From Lithodes maja (taxonomy: Eukaryota > Arthropoda > Malacostraca > Decapoda > Lithodidae): 64,000 bases of DNA. The notes beneath the pieces were generated by a model. That model did no database searches. It had not been told where the DNA came from and saw nothing but the letters and a program-made list of their open reading frames with translations. Below, in pieces: positions 55,678 through 64,000 of this stretch. The translations under genes and the position numbers were made by a program. The first letter of the stretch is position 1, and every line of letters begins with the position of its first letter. The DNA lies in the NCBI GenBank assembly GCA_037953745.1, contig JBAKBP010007909.1, positions 1 through 64,000 of the forward strand, read 5' to 3'.

Positions 55678-57464
55678 TGTTACGCTGGCCAGCTTGCCAG
55701 AATGCACTCATAACTCGCTAGCGCTCGCCAGGCTAGTGAAATGGGCTACAATAATCTATAAAGATGTTCTTTATTTCATAGAGTTCATGTTGTCACAGAC
55801 AAATCAGTGGTGGTCTTTATTCTTGTCTGTGACACTTGGAAATATTTTATATCATTGATAGAATATAAGATGCATTGTGTGAAGTTAAGGAGAAAGAGCG
55901 AGGTAGGCAGCGAGGTGGTAGTATGTGCGTGTGTATGTACGTGTGCCTCCCTCGCTCGGAGGAGTTTCCCACGCCCGTGATTGGCCGGCGGGCCTGACGC
56001 GGCATATGACGCCTGCTCCTCATGACGTAGTCATCTGTGATTGGGTGCCGCTGCCTTTGTTAGTGCTGGGGGGGCTCCTGCCCGCGTTTCTCCTGGAGAG
56101 CTTGGCACAGCGTGCTTGGTCCTACATGTCCTTTGCAATCTGTCCACCAATCTAACCTCTGTACTACTTTCTCTCTCTCTGAACTTCTTCCTTTTCATAC
56201 TTCTCTCTTTATTCAATTACTTATCCCTTCTGGTTCTGCATACGACTTCCATAGTCGGCCAGTCGTATAACCAGCACCAGCTCTCCATATATGTTTGCAC
56301 TAGTTTTAGGGATTATTAGAGTCATAGTCATATGGTAGCCTAGTGTTGGGGTGCTTCTAATTATTGAGCTGTTCTTTCCCATTATTTAATGCTAGACAGT
56401 GGAAGGTATCTTTGGTCGTTGTCTGAGTTATGTATGTGGCAAGTCAGAGCCTGTACAACAACGACGAAGCTAGCTAGCCTGTAACCCTTGTGCATATTTT
56501 CCTTTGCGAGTGTAGCAGTATACAGGTAAAGGGCTTTTGCCTACTCTTACCTGTATGATTGCTACCTCATTTTGTTGACCTTTGTGGAGCGCCAGGGCAA
56601 GACCAGATACTAGAGATCTGGACTTACCAAGAGAGCCTCCAAGTCACTCAATGTAACATAAGGGAAATTTGTTCAAGGGGAGACAGTAGGCTACGAGCAT
56701 GCTTGCGCTCTGCCTAGTTTCCTGATACCTTTTATGCCACTGCTAGACTTTATTAGTGAGAAAGACAGCATTGTGTTTATTAACTTTCATTGTGTATGCT
56801 TTAGGAATTATTCACGCCTTATTTTAGCCTAGGTTGATGCATAGTGCACAACCCAGTTTGGCTGTTACGTTGGCTAAGGAAGTACTGTTTCTGAGTGGTT
56901 ATTATTAGTGCTGTCACAGAGTTGTTGCACTCCCTTGTTATATATATGTATCCTACTTATTGGTGTATTTAAGATACACGCTTTGGTGTCCTGCCCCTGC
57001 ATTATTTCTGTTCTATATTAATGAGCATCTTAGAGCATCAGACCTTTTCAGAAGATTCCATATCTGATTGCTGTAGGACTAGACTTCCAGTGTTTTCATA
57101 GAGCATTGAAGAGTTTAGTGTTGAGTACAGACTCACACTAAAGTTAACGTAAGCATATATTCCTTTATTAAATCTTATATAGTTTATTCAAGCTTCGTTA
57201 TTACTTAAGAGCATTTTCGTAACGTAAGTACTCCTGTTGCGAGTTGGCTTTACCGTCACCGGAAAGCCTTTGTAGAAGTGCACTAAAACCCAGTTAATTG
57301 ATACCCCGTTATCCAGTAGATTAACTCTGAAGGGTTTTAAGGGTTTTTGTTCACCGGCGTAATAGTTCGAGGGTTTGGAATTAGCGTACCGTTGTTGCAG
57401 ATATAGTGTATCATCTAGTCCATTATTAAGTGCCCTTGTTTATTTCGTAGTGCCGGTCGTAACA
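55678..57464 (+). repeat. Solo LTR related to Gypsy-A
   Basis: This 1787-bp sequence starts TGTTACGC and ends GTCGTAACA. It is homologous to the Gypsy-A LTR along its length (CGCTAGCGCTCGCCAGG then GTGAAATGGGCTACA near the start; GCGTACCGTTGTTGCA near the end). There is no internal sequence on either side. It probably arose by LTR-LTR recombination. Flanking T runs hide the TSD. Confidence 0.8.
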
Positions 57465-57474
57465 TTTTTTTTTT

Positions 57475-57590
57475 TTTTGGGGGGGGGGGGGGGTTATGGC
57501 CGAATCGAGACAGAGCAAGAATAGGGACAACAGAAAACAATGAACACACAAAGACAACATACAAATTAACACACATTTAGGAATATATTG
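57475..57590 (+). repeat. G-run-led repeat, second copy
   Basis: A T run and 16-base G run lead into CGAGACAGAGCAAGAATAGG and AAAACAATGAACACACAAAG, matching the reverse complement of 52435-52546. Confidence 0.65.
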
Positions 57591-57688
57591 GTGAAATTAA
57601 TAAAATAATGGAATGGGGAGAAGACAAGGAAGGAAGGAGATAAGAGAGATGGACAAGAAGCGTAGCGAATTACCCATTCTAATATTAA

Positions 57689-58637
57689 GGGGAGGCAGAC
57701 CATTTTTCTGGACCTCCTTCTACCCTAATGTTTAGCCCCACTAGTTTTGAAATTATAAGACATTCGGCCCATTAGTTTGGCGATTATAACACCTTTCGCC
57801 CCATTTCGTTGTCATTGTTAAGACCTTTCGTGCCGATTATTCCCTGGCGAGCGATAGCGAACCTGCAATTTTAAGAGGAACCGGCCTTCGGCCGGGAAAT
57901 GTTTCTACCGAAAAATGTACACATTAATCTTTATGGGGGGTCAAGGGGGTGTTTTTCTAAGCTTGATGGAGGTCTAGGGAGGAAACTAAAAACATATATG
58001 AATAAATTAATTAATAGACCAAACAAACGGTCAGTCCCCTTAAGCCGGTATCACACGAGCGCTTTTTCACTAAACATTTGTCCTCAACACTGGTCTGGCA
58101 GCTTATGTGGTCAACATATAAAATATTTCGGTAACCTAAATTTATCTATCATCAGTCTAGTTCCCGATACCAGTGCAAAATACGCCAGAAATGTTGCCAG
58201 AAAAATGTTGACTATAAAAGCTCTCGTGTGACACCGGTTTTACTGGTGACATTAAGCTTAAGGGGACAGTGGCTGTTTGTTTGGTCTATTCATTCATTTA
58301 TTCATATATTTTTTTTAGTTTCCTCCCTAGACCTCCATCAAGCTTAGAATAACACCCCCTAGACCCCCTTCAAGATAAATTTGTAGACTAAATTTTTCGG
58401 TAGAAAAATGTCCCGGCCGAAGGCCGATTCCTCTTAAAATTGAAGGCTCGCTATCGCTCGCCAGGAAATAATCGACACCTAAATGGCACGAAAGGTCTTA
58501 AAATTGACAACGAAATGGGGCGAAAGGTGTTAATATCGTCAAACTAATGGGCGTTCGGCCCATTAGTCTTACAATCTCAAAACTAGTGGAGCTAAACATT
58601 AGGGAGAAGGGGGTCCAGAAAAACGGTCTGCCTCCCC
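57689..58637. repeat. Large foldback MITE, family 2, near-complete palindrome
   Basis: TTAA (57685-57688) precedes GGGGAGGCAGACC. The right end is GGTCTGCCTCCCC followed by TTCA. Arms of about 330 bases are imperfect inverted repeats with TTAGCCCCACTAGTTTTGA, CGCTATCGCTCGCCAGG and CCGGCCGAAGGCCG. A second, independent inverted-repeat element (58042-58240) sits in the loop. Half copies lie at 53457 and 62000. Confidence 0.75.
58042..58240. repeat. Nested MITE with GCCGGTATCACACGAGC ends
   Basis: The left end GCCGGTATCACACGAGC pairs with GCTCTCGTGTGACACCGG at the right. TTAA-like sequence lies at the left edge. No coding content. Confidence 0.6.
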
Positions 58638-58782
58638 TTCATCTGCATAACCTGAGGAGTGTCATATATATAATAGTATGCCGGTTATTTATAAGATGCT
58701 GGGGACCCTTTACTGGGGTAGACCTTAAGGGAACCCACCTCGCTTTTTTTTCTCTTTCTCTCCCTCTCTCTTTGGCTTGTAT

Positions 58783-61134
58783 ACTCTTACTTCACACTCC
58801 GGACATGACTTGTATACGAACTTGCAAGAGAGTTCGCTTTATCAATTTGTTCGAACGCCGACCCGTGGTAATAACGTTCTTGACATTGTACTTGCAACAA
58901 AAGAAGAATTGATAGAGAATTTGAATGTTGGTGATGAATTCAGTAACAGCGACCATCGTACGATAACTTTCACTTTAAAGTTTACTAGTAACGAACCAAA
59001 TAGTAGCATCGAAAAAGTCCCTAATTTCAAGAAAGCAAACTTCCATAAACTTAGAGCTATGTTTAAAGAAACTGACTGGAGCTTTTTAATTAACAATAAC
59101 GACATAAATACATCTTGGAAGTTATTCGAAACCACTTACCTAAAAGCAGTGCAAGACTGCATACCATCGAAAATACGGCGTCCAGGCCATAATAATAAGC
59201 CCAAATGGTGGAATAAAGATATTTCAAACTGCCTGCTTGCTAAAAAATTTGCTAATGATAGATTAAAATCCTCACAAAATGACGAAGAACGGGTGAAATT
59301 TGTAGAGCTACGACGCAAAGCCAAAAAGTTAATTAAGCAAAGTAAAAAGACCTTAGAGTTACATATTGCGAATCAAAGTAAAACAAACCCGAAAGAATTC
59401 TATAGTTATATCAGAAAGAAAAAAGTAGTTACTTCAACTGTTGGACCGTTAGTCGATGAAAAAGGAGAATACACCAAAGACGAAGTACAAATGAGTAATG
59501 CCCTCAATACCTTCTTTGCATCAGTTTTTACAACCGAAGACCTCAGTGATATCCCTACACCATCGCCGATTCAGATTGATAATTCAGATGTTCTAAGCAA
59601 TATCACCGTTACAGAGAGAGAAGTATTGAATTGTTTAGATAAACTCAAAGTAAATAAAACGCCAGGACCTGATACAATCTCGCCTAGAGTTCTAAAGGAA
59701 GCTAAGAATGAGCTCTCCAAACCACTGACATTACTATTCAATAAATCCTTGCAGTCTGGAACTATGCCTGATCAGTGGAAGCTAGCCAACGTAACACCGA
59801 TATTCAAAAAAGGCAGCAAATCCCTACCCAGTAACTATCGTCCAATTAGCTTAACCTCAGTTGTATGTAAAATGCTAGAAACGGTCATACGAGACAGACT
59901 CGTAAATCACTTAGAGGAAAATAACATACTTAAAGATACTCAACACGGCTTTCGTAAAAAACGTTCCTGTTTAACAAACCTCTTAGACTTCTTCCACGAT
60001 ATCCTCAACCTCTACGATGAGAGTAAAGCTGTAGATATTATATACCTTGATTTTCAAAAGGCCTTTGACAAAGTTCCCCACAAACGTTTACTGCTAAAAC
60101 TAAAAGCGCATGGAATACAAGACGGTGTGTTGAAATGGATAGAAAATTGGCTCAACAACAGAAAGCAAAGAGTAGTCATAAACGGTAAGGCATCTAAATG
60201 GACCAATGTAAGTAGCGGGGTACCCCAGGGATCGGTACTAGGACCAATTCTCTTTCTAATTTACATCAACGACATAGATGAGGGTTTCACCTGCACAATC
60301 TCAAAATTTGCTGACGATACAAAAATTGCAAATAGCGTACTCTCAAAAGAACAAGTTGACGATATGCAACACAATCTAGATAAATTGTCATGTTGGGCCC
60401 AAATTTGGCAAATGAGTTTCAATGCGGATAAATGTAAAGTACTACATGTCGGATACCTAAATGAGAAAGCAAACTATTCGATGAATGGCACTCAGCTTAA
60501 GAATGTAAACAGAGAAACTGATCTGGGAGTAACAATATCGAGTAACCTAAAACCGAGTCAACAATGTTCAGAAGTTGTTAAGAAGGCAAACAAAATAATT
60601 GGCTTTATAGGCAGGTCATTTGAGCATAAATCCAAAGAAGTTATCCTAACCCTTTACAATTCCTTAGTCCGCCCTCTTCTGGAATACTGCGTTCAATCCT
60701 GGTGCCCTTATTACCAAAAAGATATAAACAAGCTAGAACGAGTTCAACGTAGAGTTACCAAAATGATACCTAGCCTAAAGAACAAACCATACGAAGAGCG
60801 TCTTAGAGAATTAAATCTATTTCCTTTAACCCAGCGCAGATTAAGAGGCGACTTAATTCAAGTGTTCAAAATCATCAAAGGCATCGACAATATGAACTGT
60901 AGTAAGTACTTCACTATCGACCAATCTAATTACACACGGGGAAACGGTTGCAAAATTATTGGTAAATCTTTTAACTCGCACGAATCTAAGAATTTCTTCT
61001 TCAATCGAGTTGTCAACTTGTGGAATGGGCTTCCCCGAAACGTTATAGACTGCAGCACCGTTGATTCATTTAAATTCCGCCTAGACAAATATCTCGCATC
61101 AAACCCGCGACTGACTGCGTTTGTAAATGAATAA
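58783..61134 (+). CDS. CR1 ORF2: endonuclease C-terminus and complete reverse transcriptase
   Basis: The frame is open for 783 codons to TAA at 61132-61134, without stops or shifts, although the N-terminus is missing and there is no natural start. GNNVLDIVLATKEEL and SNSDHRTITFTL are the end of the AP endonuclease, with the SDH motif intact. RT motifs follow: NKTPGPDTISPRVLKEA, NYRPISLTSVVCKMLE, QHGFRKKRSCLTNLL, IIYLDFQKAFDKVPH (motif A), GVPQGSVLGPILFLIYIND and FADDT (catalytic box). The C-terminus has the CR1-specific pattern PLLEYCVQSWCPY, LERVQRRVTKMI, RRLRGDLIQVFKI, TRGNGCKI and VVNLWNGLPRNVID. It is the best-preserved RT in the window. Confidence 0.9.
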   Translation, partial: TLTSHSGHDLYTNLQESSLYQFVRTPTRGNNVLDIVLATKEELIENLNVGDEFSNSDHRTITFTLKFTSNEPNSSIEKVPNFKKANFHKLRAMFKETDWSFLINNNDINTSWKLFETTYLKAVQDCIPSKIRRPGHNNKPKWWNKDISNCLLAKKFANDRLKSSQNDEERVKFVELRRKAKKLIKQSKKTLELHIANQSKTNPKEFYSYIRKKKVVTSTVGPLVDEKGEYTKDEVQMSNALNTFFASVFTTEDLSDIPTPSPIQIDNSDVLSNITVTEREVLNCLDKLKVNKTPGPDTISPRVLKEAKNELSKPLTLLFNKSLQSGTMPDQWKLANVTPIFKKGSKSLPSNYRPISLTSVVCKMLETVIRDRLVNHLEENNILKDTQHGFRKKRSCLTNLLDFFHDILNLYDESKAVDIIYLDFQKAFDKVPHKRLLLKLKAHGIQDGVLKWIENWLNNRKQRVVINGKASKWTNVSSGVPQGSVLGPILFLIYINDIDEGFTCTISKFADDTKIANSVLSKEQVDDMQHNLDKLSCWAQIWQMSFNADKCKVLHVGYLNEKANYSMNGTQLKNVNRETDLGVTISSNLKPSQQCSEVVKKANKIIGFIGRSFEHKSKEVILTLYNSLVRPLLEYCVQSWCPYYQKDINKLERVQRRVTKMIPSLKNKPYEERLRELNLFPLTQRRLRGDLIQVFKIIKGIDNMNCSKYFTIDQSNYTRGNGCKIIGKSFNSHESKNFFFNRVVNLWNGLPRNVIDCSTVDSFKFRLDKYLASNPRLTAFVNE

Positions 61135-61340
61135 CTTTATCCTCCCCTCAGTTACTAACCCATATGTCCCCTACTAACTTCCTAGTCCTGCCACGTTAGT
61201 GGCAGGGCAGTAGTTCCCTTTCCAATGTTCCCTTACCCACTCTAAACCACTGTTTGGACACTTGATCCTCAGTGTTTTGGAGGACAAGCAGCCTAGAAGG
61301 GTCACTAGATCTGTTGTTGCTTGATTTCCTTTGTACTCCT
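58783..61340 (+). mobile_element. CR1 LINE, 5'-truncated, inserted in a MITE
   Basis: Flanked by a 6-bp TSD, TTGTAT (58777-58782 and 61341-61346). It starts in the last part of the endonuclease. The 3' end has a hairpin (CCTGCCAC/GTGGCAGG, 61186-61207) and two CCTTTGTACT-type units as a short CR1-like terminal repeat, with no poly(A). Confidence 0.82.
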
Positions 61341-61679
61341 TTGTATCCATTCGGCCCCATTCAGCCTACTGTTTTAAGACTTTACCTCCATCCAGGTGTC
61401 AATATTTTCCTGGCGAGCGGTAGTTAGCCAGCATATATATAATTTTGTTTTGACAGCAAGCTAAATGTGTACATTTTTCGATAGAAACATTTCTCTGGCG
61501 CAGCCAGATTCTCCATATAATGCTGGCTCGCTATCGCTCGCCAGGAAGAAATTGACACCTGGATGGGGATAAACGTCTTAAAACAGTTGGCTGAATGGGG
61601 CCGAATGGATACAAGCCAGAGAAAGAGAGAAAAGGAGAGAAAGAGAAAAAAGAAGGTGACCCCCCTTAATAAAAGAAAG

Positions 61680-61860
61680 GCTATGGGGCCGGATCAGGTT
61701 TCAGGGTGGATGTAAAGTGAATGTACAAAGGAACTAAGCTTTCCCATAACAGAAATGTTTAAGAAATCTGTGTCCTAAGGCAAGCTACCTGAGTTGTGGA
61801 AAGCTGCCGATATCGTACCAATATACAAAAAAGGACCAAAAGAAGATGCAAATAACTATA
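61680..61860 (+). pseudogene. Short RT fragment of another LINE
   Basis: Translated in pieces, it reads KAMGPDQVSGW, then KLPELWKAADIVPIYKKGPK, the RT finger region of a CR1/jockey-type LINE. It is followed by an (AT)n run (61859-61880). No other domain remains. Confidence 0.65.
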
Positions 61861-61999
61861 TATATATATATATACTGTATATATTTACTGTATACGAATT
61901 AATATTTACAAACCAAGTACAATAAATCCGACTTTTGACTGACACTGACTTGGGGTACTGCTTGGTTTTTTGCCTACTGTATATATTTATTTATTTAGT

Positions 62000-62301
62000 T
62001 TTTTAGTTTTCTCGCTAGACCTCCATCAAGCTTAAAAAGATACCCCCCTAGACCCCCTTTCAAGATTAATTTGTACATTTTGTTTGTAGAATAATGTCCT
62101 CTGAAATTACAGGCTTGCTATCGCTCGGCATGAAAAAATCGACACCTAAATGGCACGAAACGTCTTAATATTGACACAAAAATGAGACGAAAGGTCTCAA
62201 AATCGCCAAACTAACGGAACGAACGTCATAAAATCCTAAAACTATAATGCTAAACATGAGGGAGAAGGGGGTCCAGAAAACCCGAGCACTACCCCCTTAA
62301 T
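62000..62301. repeat. TTAA-type MITE family 2, right half only
   Basis: It matches 58310-58637 with CCTCCATCAAGCTTA, CGACACCTAAATGGCACGAA and GGAGAAGGGGGTCCAGAAAA, and ends ACCCCCTTAA. Confidence 0.6.
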
Positions 62302-62739
62302 AATCCACTTACAAGCCAGCCAGACTAGACAGGGGTGGTAATAACACACGCAATACAAGAGTGACAGCCATTGGTAAACTCATGATCCTGCTAAGGGGGT
62401 AGTACTCGCTTTTTATGGACCCCCTTTCTCCCTCATGTTTGGCATATTAGTTTTGAGATTTTAAGACGTTATTTCCGTTAGTTTGGCTAATGGAAAAAAA
62501 ATATATATGAAACTGTTATATATCTGTATTATTAAGGCAGTTGTACAAAGGGTGCTCGACCGGGTAGGGGATACGAAAGGATGTACGTTTTCAATGGATA
62601 TATTTATACACAAGAATGGCAATCCATAGGTTGTGAGATCCAATTAGGAATAAGATAATCAGAATACACTACAAACAAGGACTTAGCAGTGGTGTACCAC
62701 ACACATGTACAATATCAGGCAATACTATCTAAGGAACCT
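62302..62739. other. Spacer with a short MITE family 2 left-end copy
   Basis: 62389-62490 matches the left arm of MITE family 2 (GACCCCCTTTCTCCCTCATG, then TTTTGAGATTTTAAGACG). The rest shows nothing. Confidence 0.45.
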
Positions 62740-63190
62740 ACTTTTCTTTTGTCTATGTGTATGAAGGATACAAAAGGCAGGTTGCCTGTAACGAGTGTCT
62801 CCCCCAAAGCCAAGTTCAAGGGACGTTGGGGTAAAAATGCCTGGACACAAGAAGTTTAAAGCAGTTTAAGTCATAGGATGAAGGAAAAATTGATTGAGGG
62901 AGAGAGTTCCAGAGTTCACTTGTTGAGTAGAAGAAAGACAGAAAATTTGCCAATTCTTGGGTTGGAGAGCTGGACAGAATAGGAGTGGAACTGTGTTGAG
63001 AGGCGGGTGCCTCGTATTTGCCCCACTGAGAGAGCTCTGAAGAACACTGATTGTTGTAATAGCGATAGCAGAGTGAAAAAGATGCAACATTGCGGCGTGT
63101 AGAAAGATATTGTAGGAAACTAGTAAGAGGAAGACGTGTGTTGATGAGGCGAAATGCTTTCGACTCGACTCTTTCGAGAAGTGCGGTATG
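62740..63190 (-). pseudogene. 3' fragment of a jockey/CR1-like LINE
   Basis: On the minus strand the translation reads KAFRLINTRLPLTSFLQYL, RRNVASFSLCYRYYNNQCS and, after a frame change, SELWNSLPQSIFPSSYDLN. This is the C-terminus of the same broad ORF2 type as 5289-8270 and 54560-55045. Confidence 0.7.
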
Positions 63191-63352
63191 ACAGGCGCTA
63201 GCGATAACGTACTATTTCGAGCCCATATGTAACCCCGTGTCTATTTGAAGTGTAAACATTAACCAAGATACATCTTATGCTTAGTGTAGGTCCACATACT
63301 GGGAATTATTTCTTAAGTCACGGGTTCTGAGTTAGTCATAAACTATCGAGTA

Positions 63353-63563
63353 ACTATAGGTAGCGCCAGCGAACTTGACAATAATCTTGACCCCTTATAA
63401 CTCGAAATTAATGAAATCAATCGGGCTGACGTTTCTATCATTTGGGAAGAGTCTACCAAGATATAGATGTGGATATTTACAGCCAGTTTGCTCTAGGTCC
63501 TGTTGAGTTACAGAGAGGTCAGGGGTCAAGATTATTGTTAAGTTCGTTGGCGCTACCTATAGT
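63353..63563. repeat. MITE, same family as 52953-53157
   Basis: Inverted ends ACTATAGGTAGCGCCAGCG (63353-63371) and the reverse complement ending at 63563 extend about 42 bases. The centre (TTTCTATCATTTGGGAA, ATTTACAGCCAG, GAGTTACAGAG) matches the other copy although the outer ends differ. TA-rich flanks allow a TA target. Confidence 0.75.
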
Positions 63564-63699
63564 AATATTGTTTCCTCATGGTAGAGTTTGGGCAGTATTT
63601 TTTCAAACGTATTCTAATATTAGTATTTAAGGAATACCCCGTTCTTAACATTAATCCTCCATTACAACCTGCAATGCACATGAATCAAATAATAATATG

Positions 63700-63772
63700 G
63701 TCCTCCCGGGATTCAAACTCGGGACACCATACCCAGAAAATAGACATCTAAACCATTACACCACCAACACAG
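63700..63772 (-). repeat. tRNA-derived SINE head or tRNA-like sequence
   Basis: On the minus strand, TGGTGGTGTAATGGTTTA resembles the A box and GAGTTTGAATCCC the B box, with GGGATTCAAACTCGGGA able to form a TPsiC arm on this strand. The anticodon arm is not convincing. Confidence 0.5.
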
Positions 63773-63786
63773 TTAAAAGGCTATGT

Positions 63787-64000
63787 ACAGTCACGACCAT
63801 AATTACTGCAACACCAACCAGATAATGTTCGCCCCTTCGTCTCCAAAAGGTATCGATAAACTTTGTATTCAAACTTAACATTATTTCTATATTTCATTCT
63901 AGTTAAAGTCAGAAGATTTTATTCAGATTAGTATAAACCTCTCGTGATGAAGGAGTTGACGTTATCTGGTTGATTTCGAAGCATTTATGCTCGTGACTGT
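63787..64000. repeat. Inverted-repeat element at the window end
   Basis: Ends ACAGTCACGACCATAA (63787-63802) and TTATGCTCGTGACTGT (63985-64000) are reverse complements with one mismatch. Pairing continues inward through ACCAACCAGATAA. The left flank is T, so a TA target is possible, as in Tc1/mariner-type MITEs. Confidence 0.7.

Larger units (their letters stand above)
58725..61679. repeat. TTAA-flanked MITE family 1, split by a CR1 insertion
   Basis: TTAA at 58725-58728 precedes GGGAACCCACCTCGC. The right end is GGTGACCCCCC followed by TTAA (61676-61679). The left arm is cut at 58782 and resumes at 61341, where GTATCCATTCGGCC continues the family sequence. Confidence 0.75.

Noticed and set aside
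1..64000. CRISPR array, rRNA gene, functional tRNA gene or host protein-coding gene
   Set aside because: No regular spacer array, no rRNA-like sequence, tRNA-like segments are degenerate SINE heads, and every long ORF is a transposable-element protein or gag-like.

Overview
Nothing in this window looks like a host gene. It is almost entirely transposable elements, many nested inside one another. The likely source is an animal, most plausibly an arthropod and perhaps a decapod crustacean. The reasons are short CCTAA/TTAGG runs (near 782-797 and 38640-38800), frequent AGGCCT palindromic motifs, and a mix of I-, jockey- and CR1-type LINEs, long-LTR Ty3/gypsy elements, tRNA-derived SINEs and foldback MITEs. 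The species is an inference only.

Left third (1-19628). After a repeat-rich flank (1-1428), an I-superfamily LINE spans 1429-19618 between 10-bp target-site duplications (GGGAGGGATT). A 12-kb Ty3/gypsy element, here called Gypsy-A (2297-14289, TSD CATT), sits inside its ORF1. Gypsy-A itself holds a 3.9-kb poly(A) LINE (about 4501-8361) and a 43-bp stub of another LINE (9227-9269). Gypsy-A has long, very similar LTRs but a shredded, rearranged pol.

Middle third (19629-42658). A minus-strand LINE has its C-terminal end at about 20109-20314 and its RNase H domain at about 41613-42200. The 21.3 kb between them is bounded by hAT-like terminal motifs and carries a tandem array of a second gypsy element, Gypsy-B (20833-38434), plus a 5'-truncated minus-strand LINE (38944-40954). 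The array has one truncated LTR, three full LTRs (1.7 kb each), two full internal regions and one internal remnant, all inside a single CATG target-site duplication. Gypsy-B encodes gag, protease, integrase, reverse transcriptase and RNase H in that order, with integrase before RT. This is the Gmr1-type arrangement, and its capsid region resembles the SCAN domain. In both copies the first catalytic Asp of RT motif A is replaced by Asn; Gypsy-A has Glu there.

Right third (42659-64000). A 1.36-kb TIR element with an 8-bp TSD is followed by two tRNA-derived SINE heads and a gag-like ORF whose proline-rich C-terminal part contains an in-frame 282-bp tandem repeat and which is not followed by a recognisable pol. 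A 3.3-kb AT-rich stretch that may be an LTR comes next, then a decayed minus-strand LINE, a solo LTR related to Gypsy-A, and a cluster of TTAA-flanked foldback MITEs. One MITE is interrupted by a 5'-truncated CR1 LINE whose RT reading frame is intact. The last bases form another inverted-repeat element that ends exactly at the window edge.

The parts do not form a host pathway. They are a stratified record of insertions whose relative order can be read from nesting and TSDs. Several disabling changes fall in homopolymer runs, so some may be sequencing errors.
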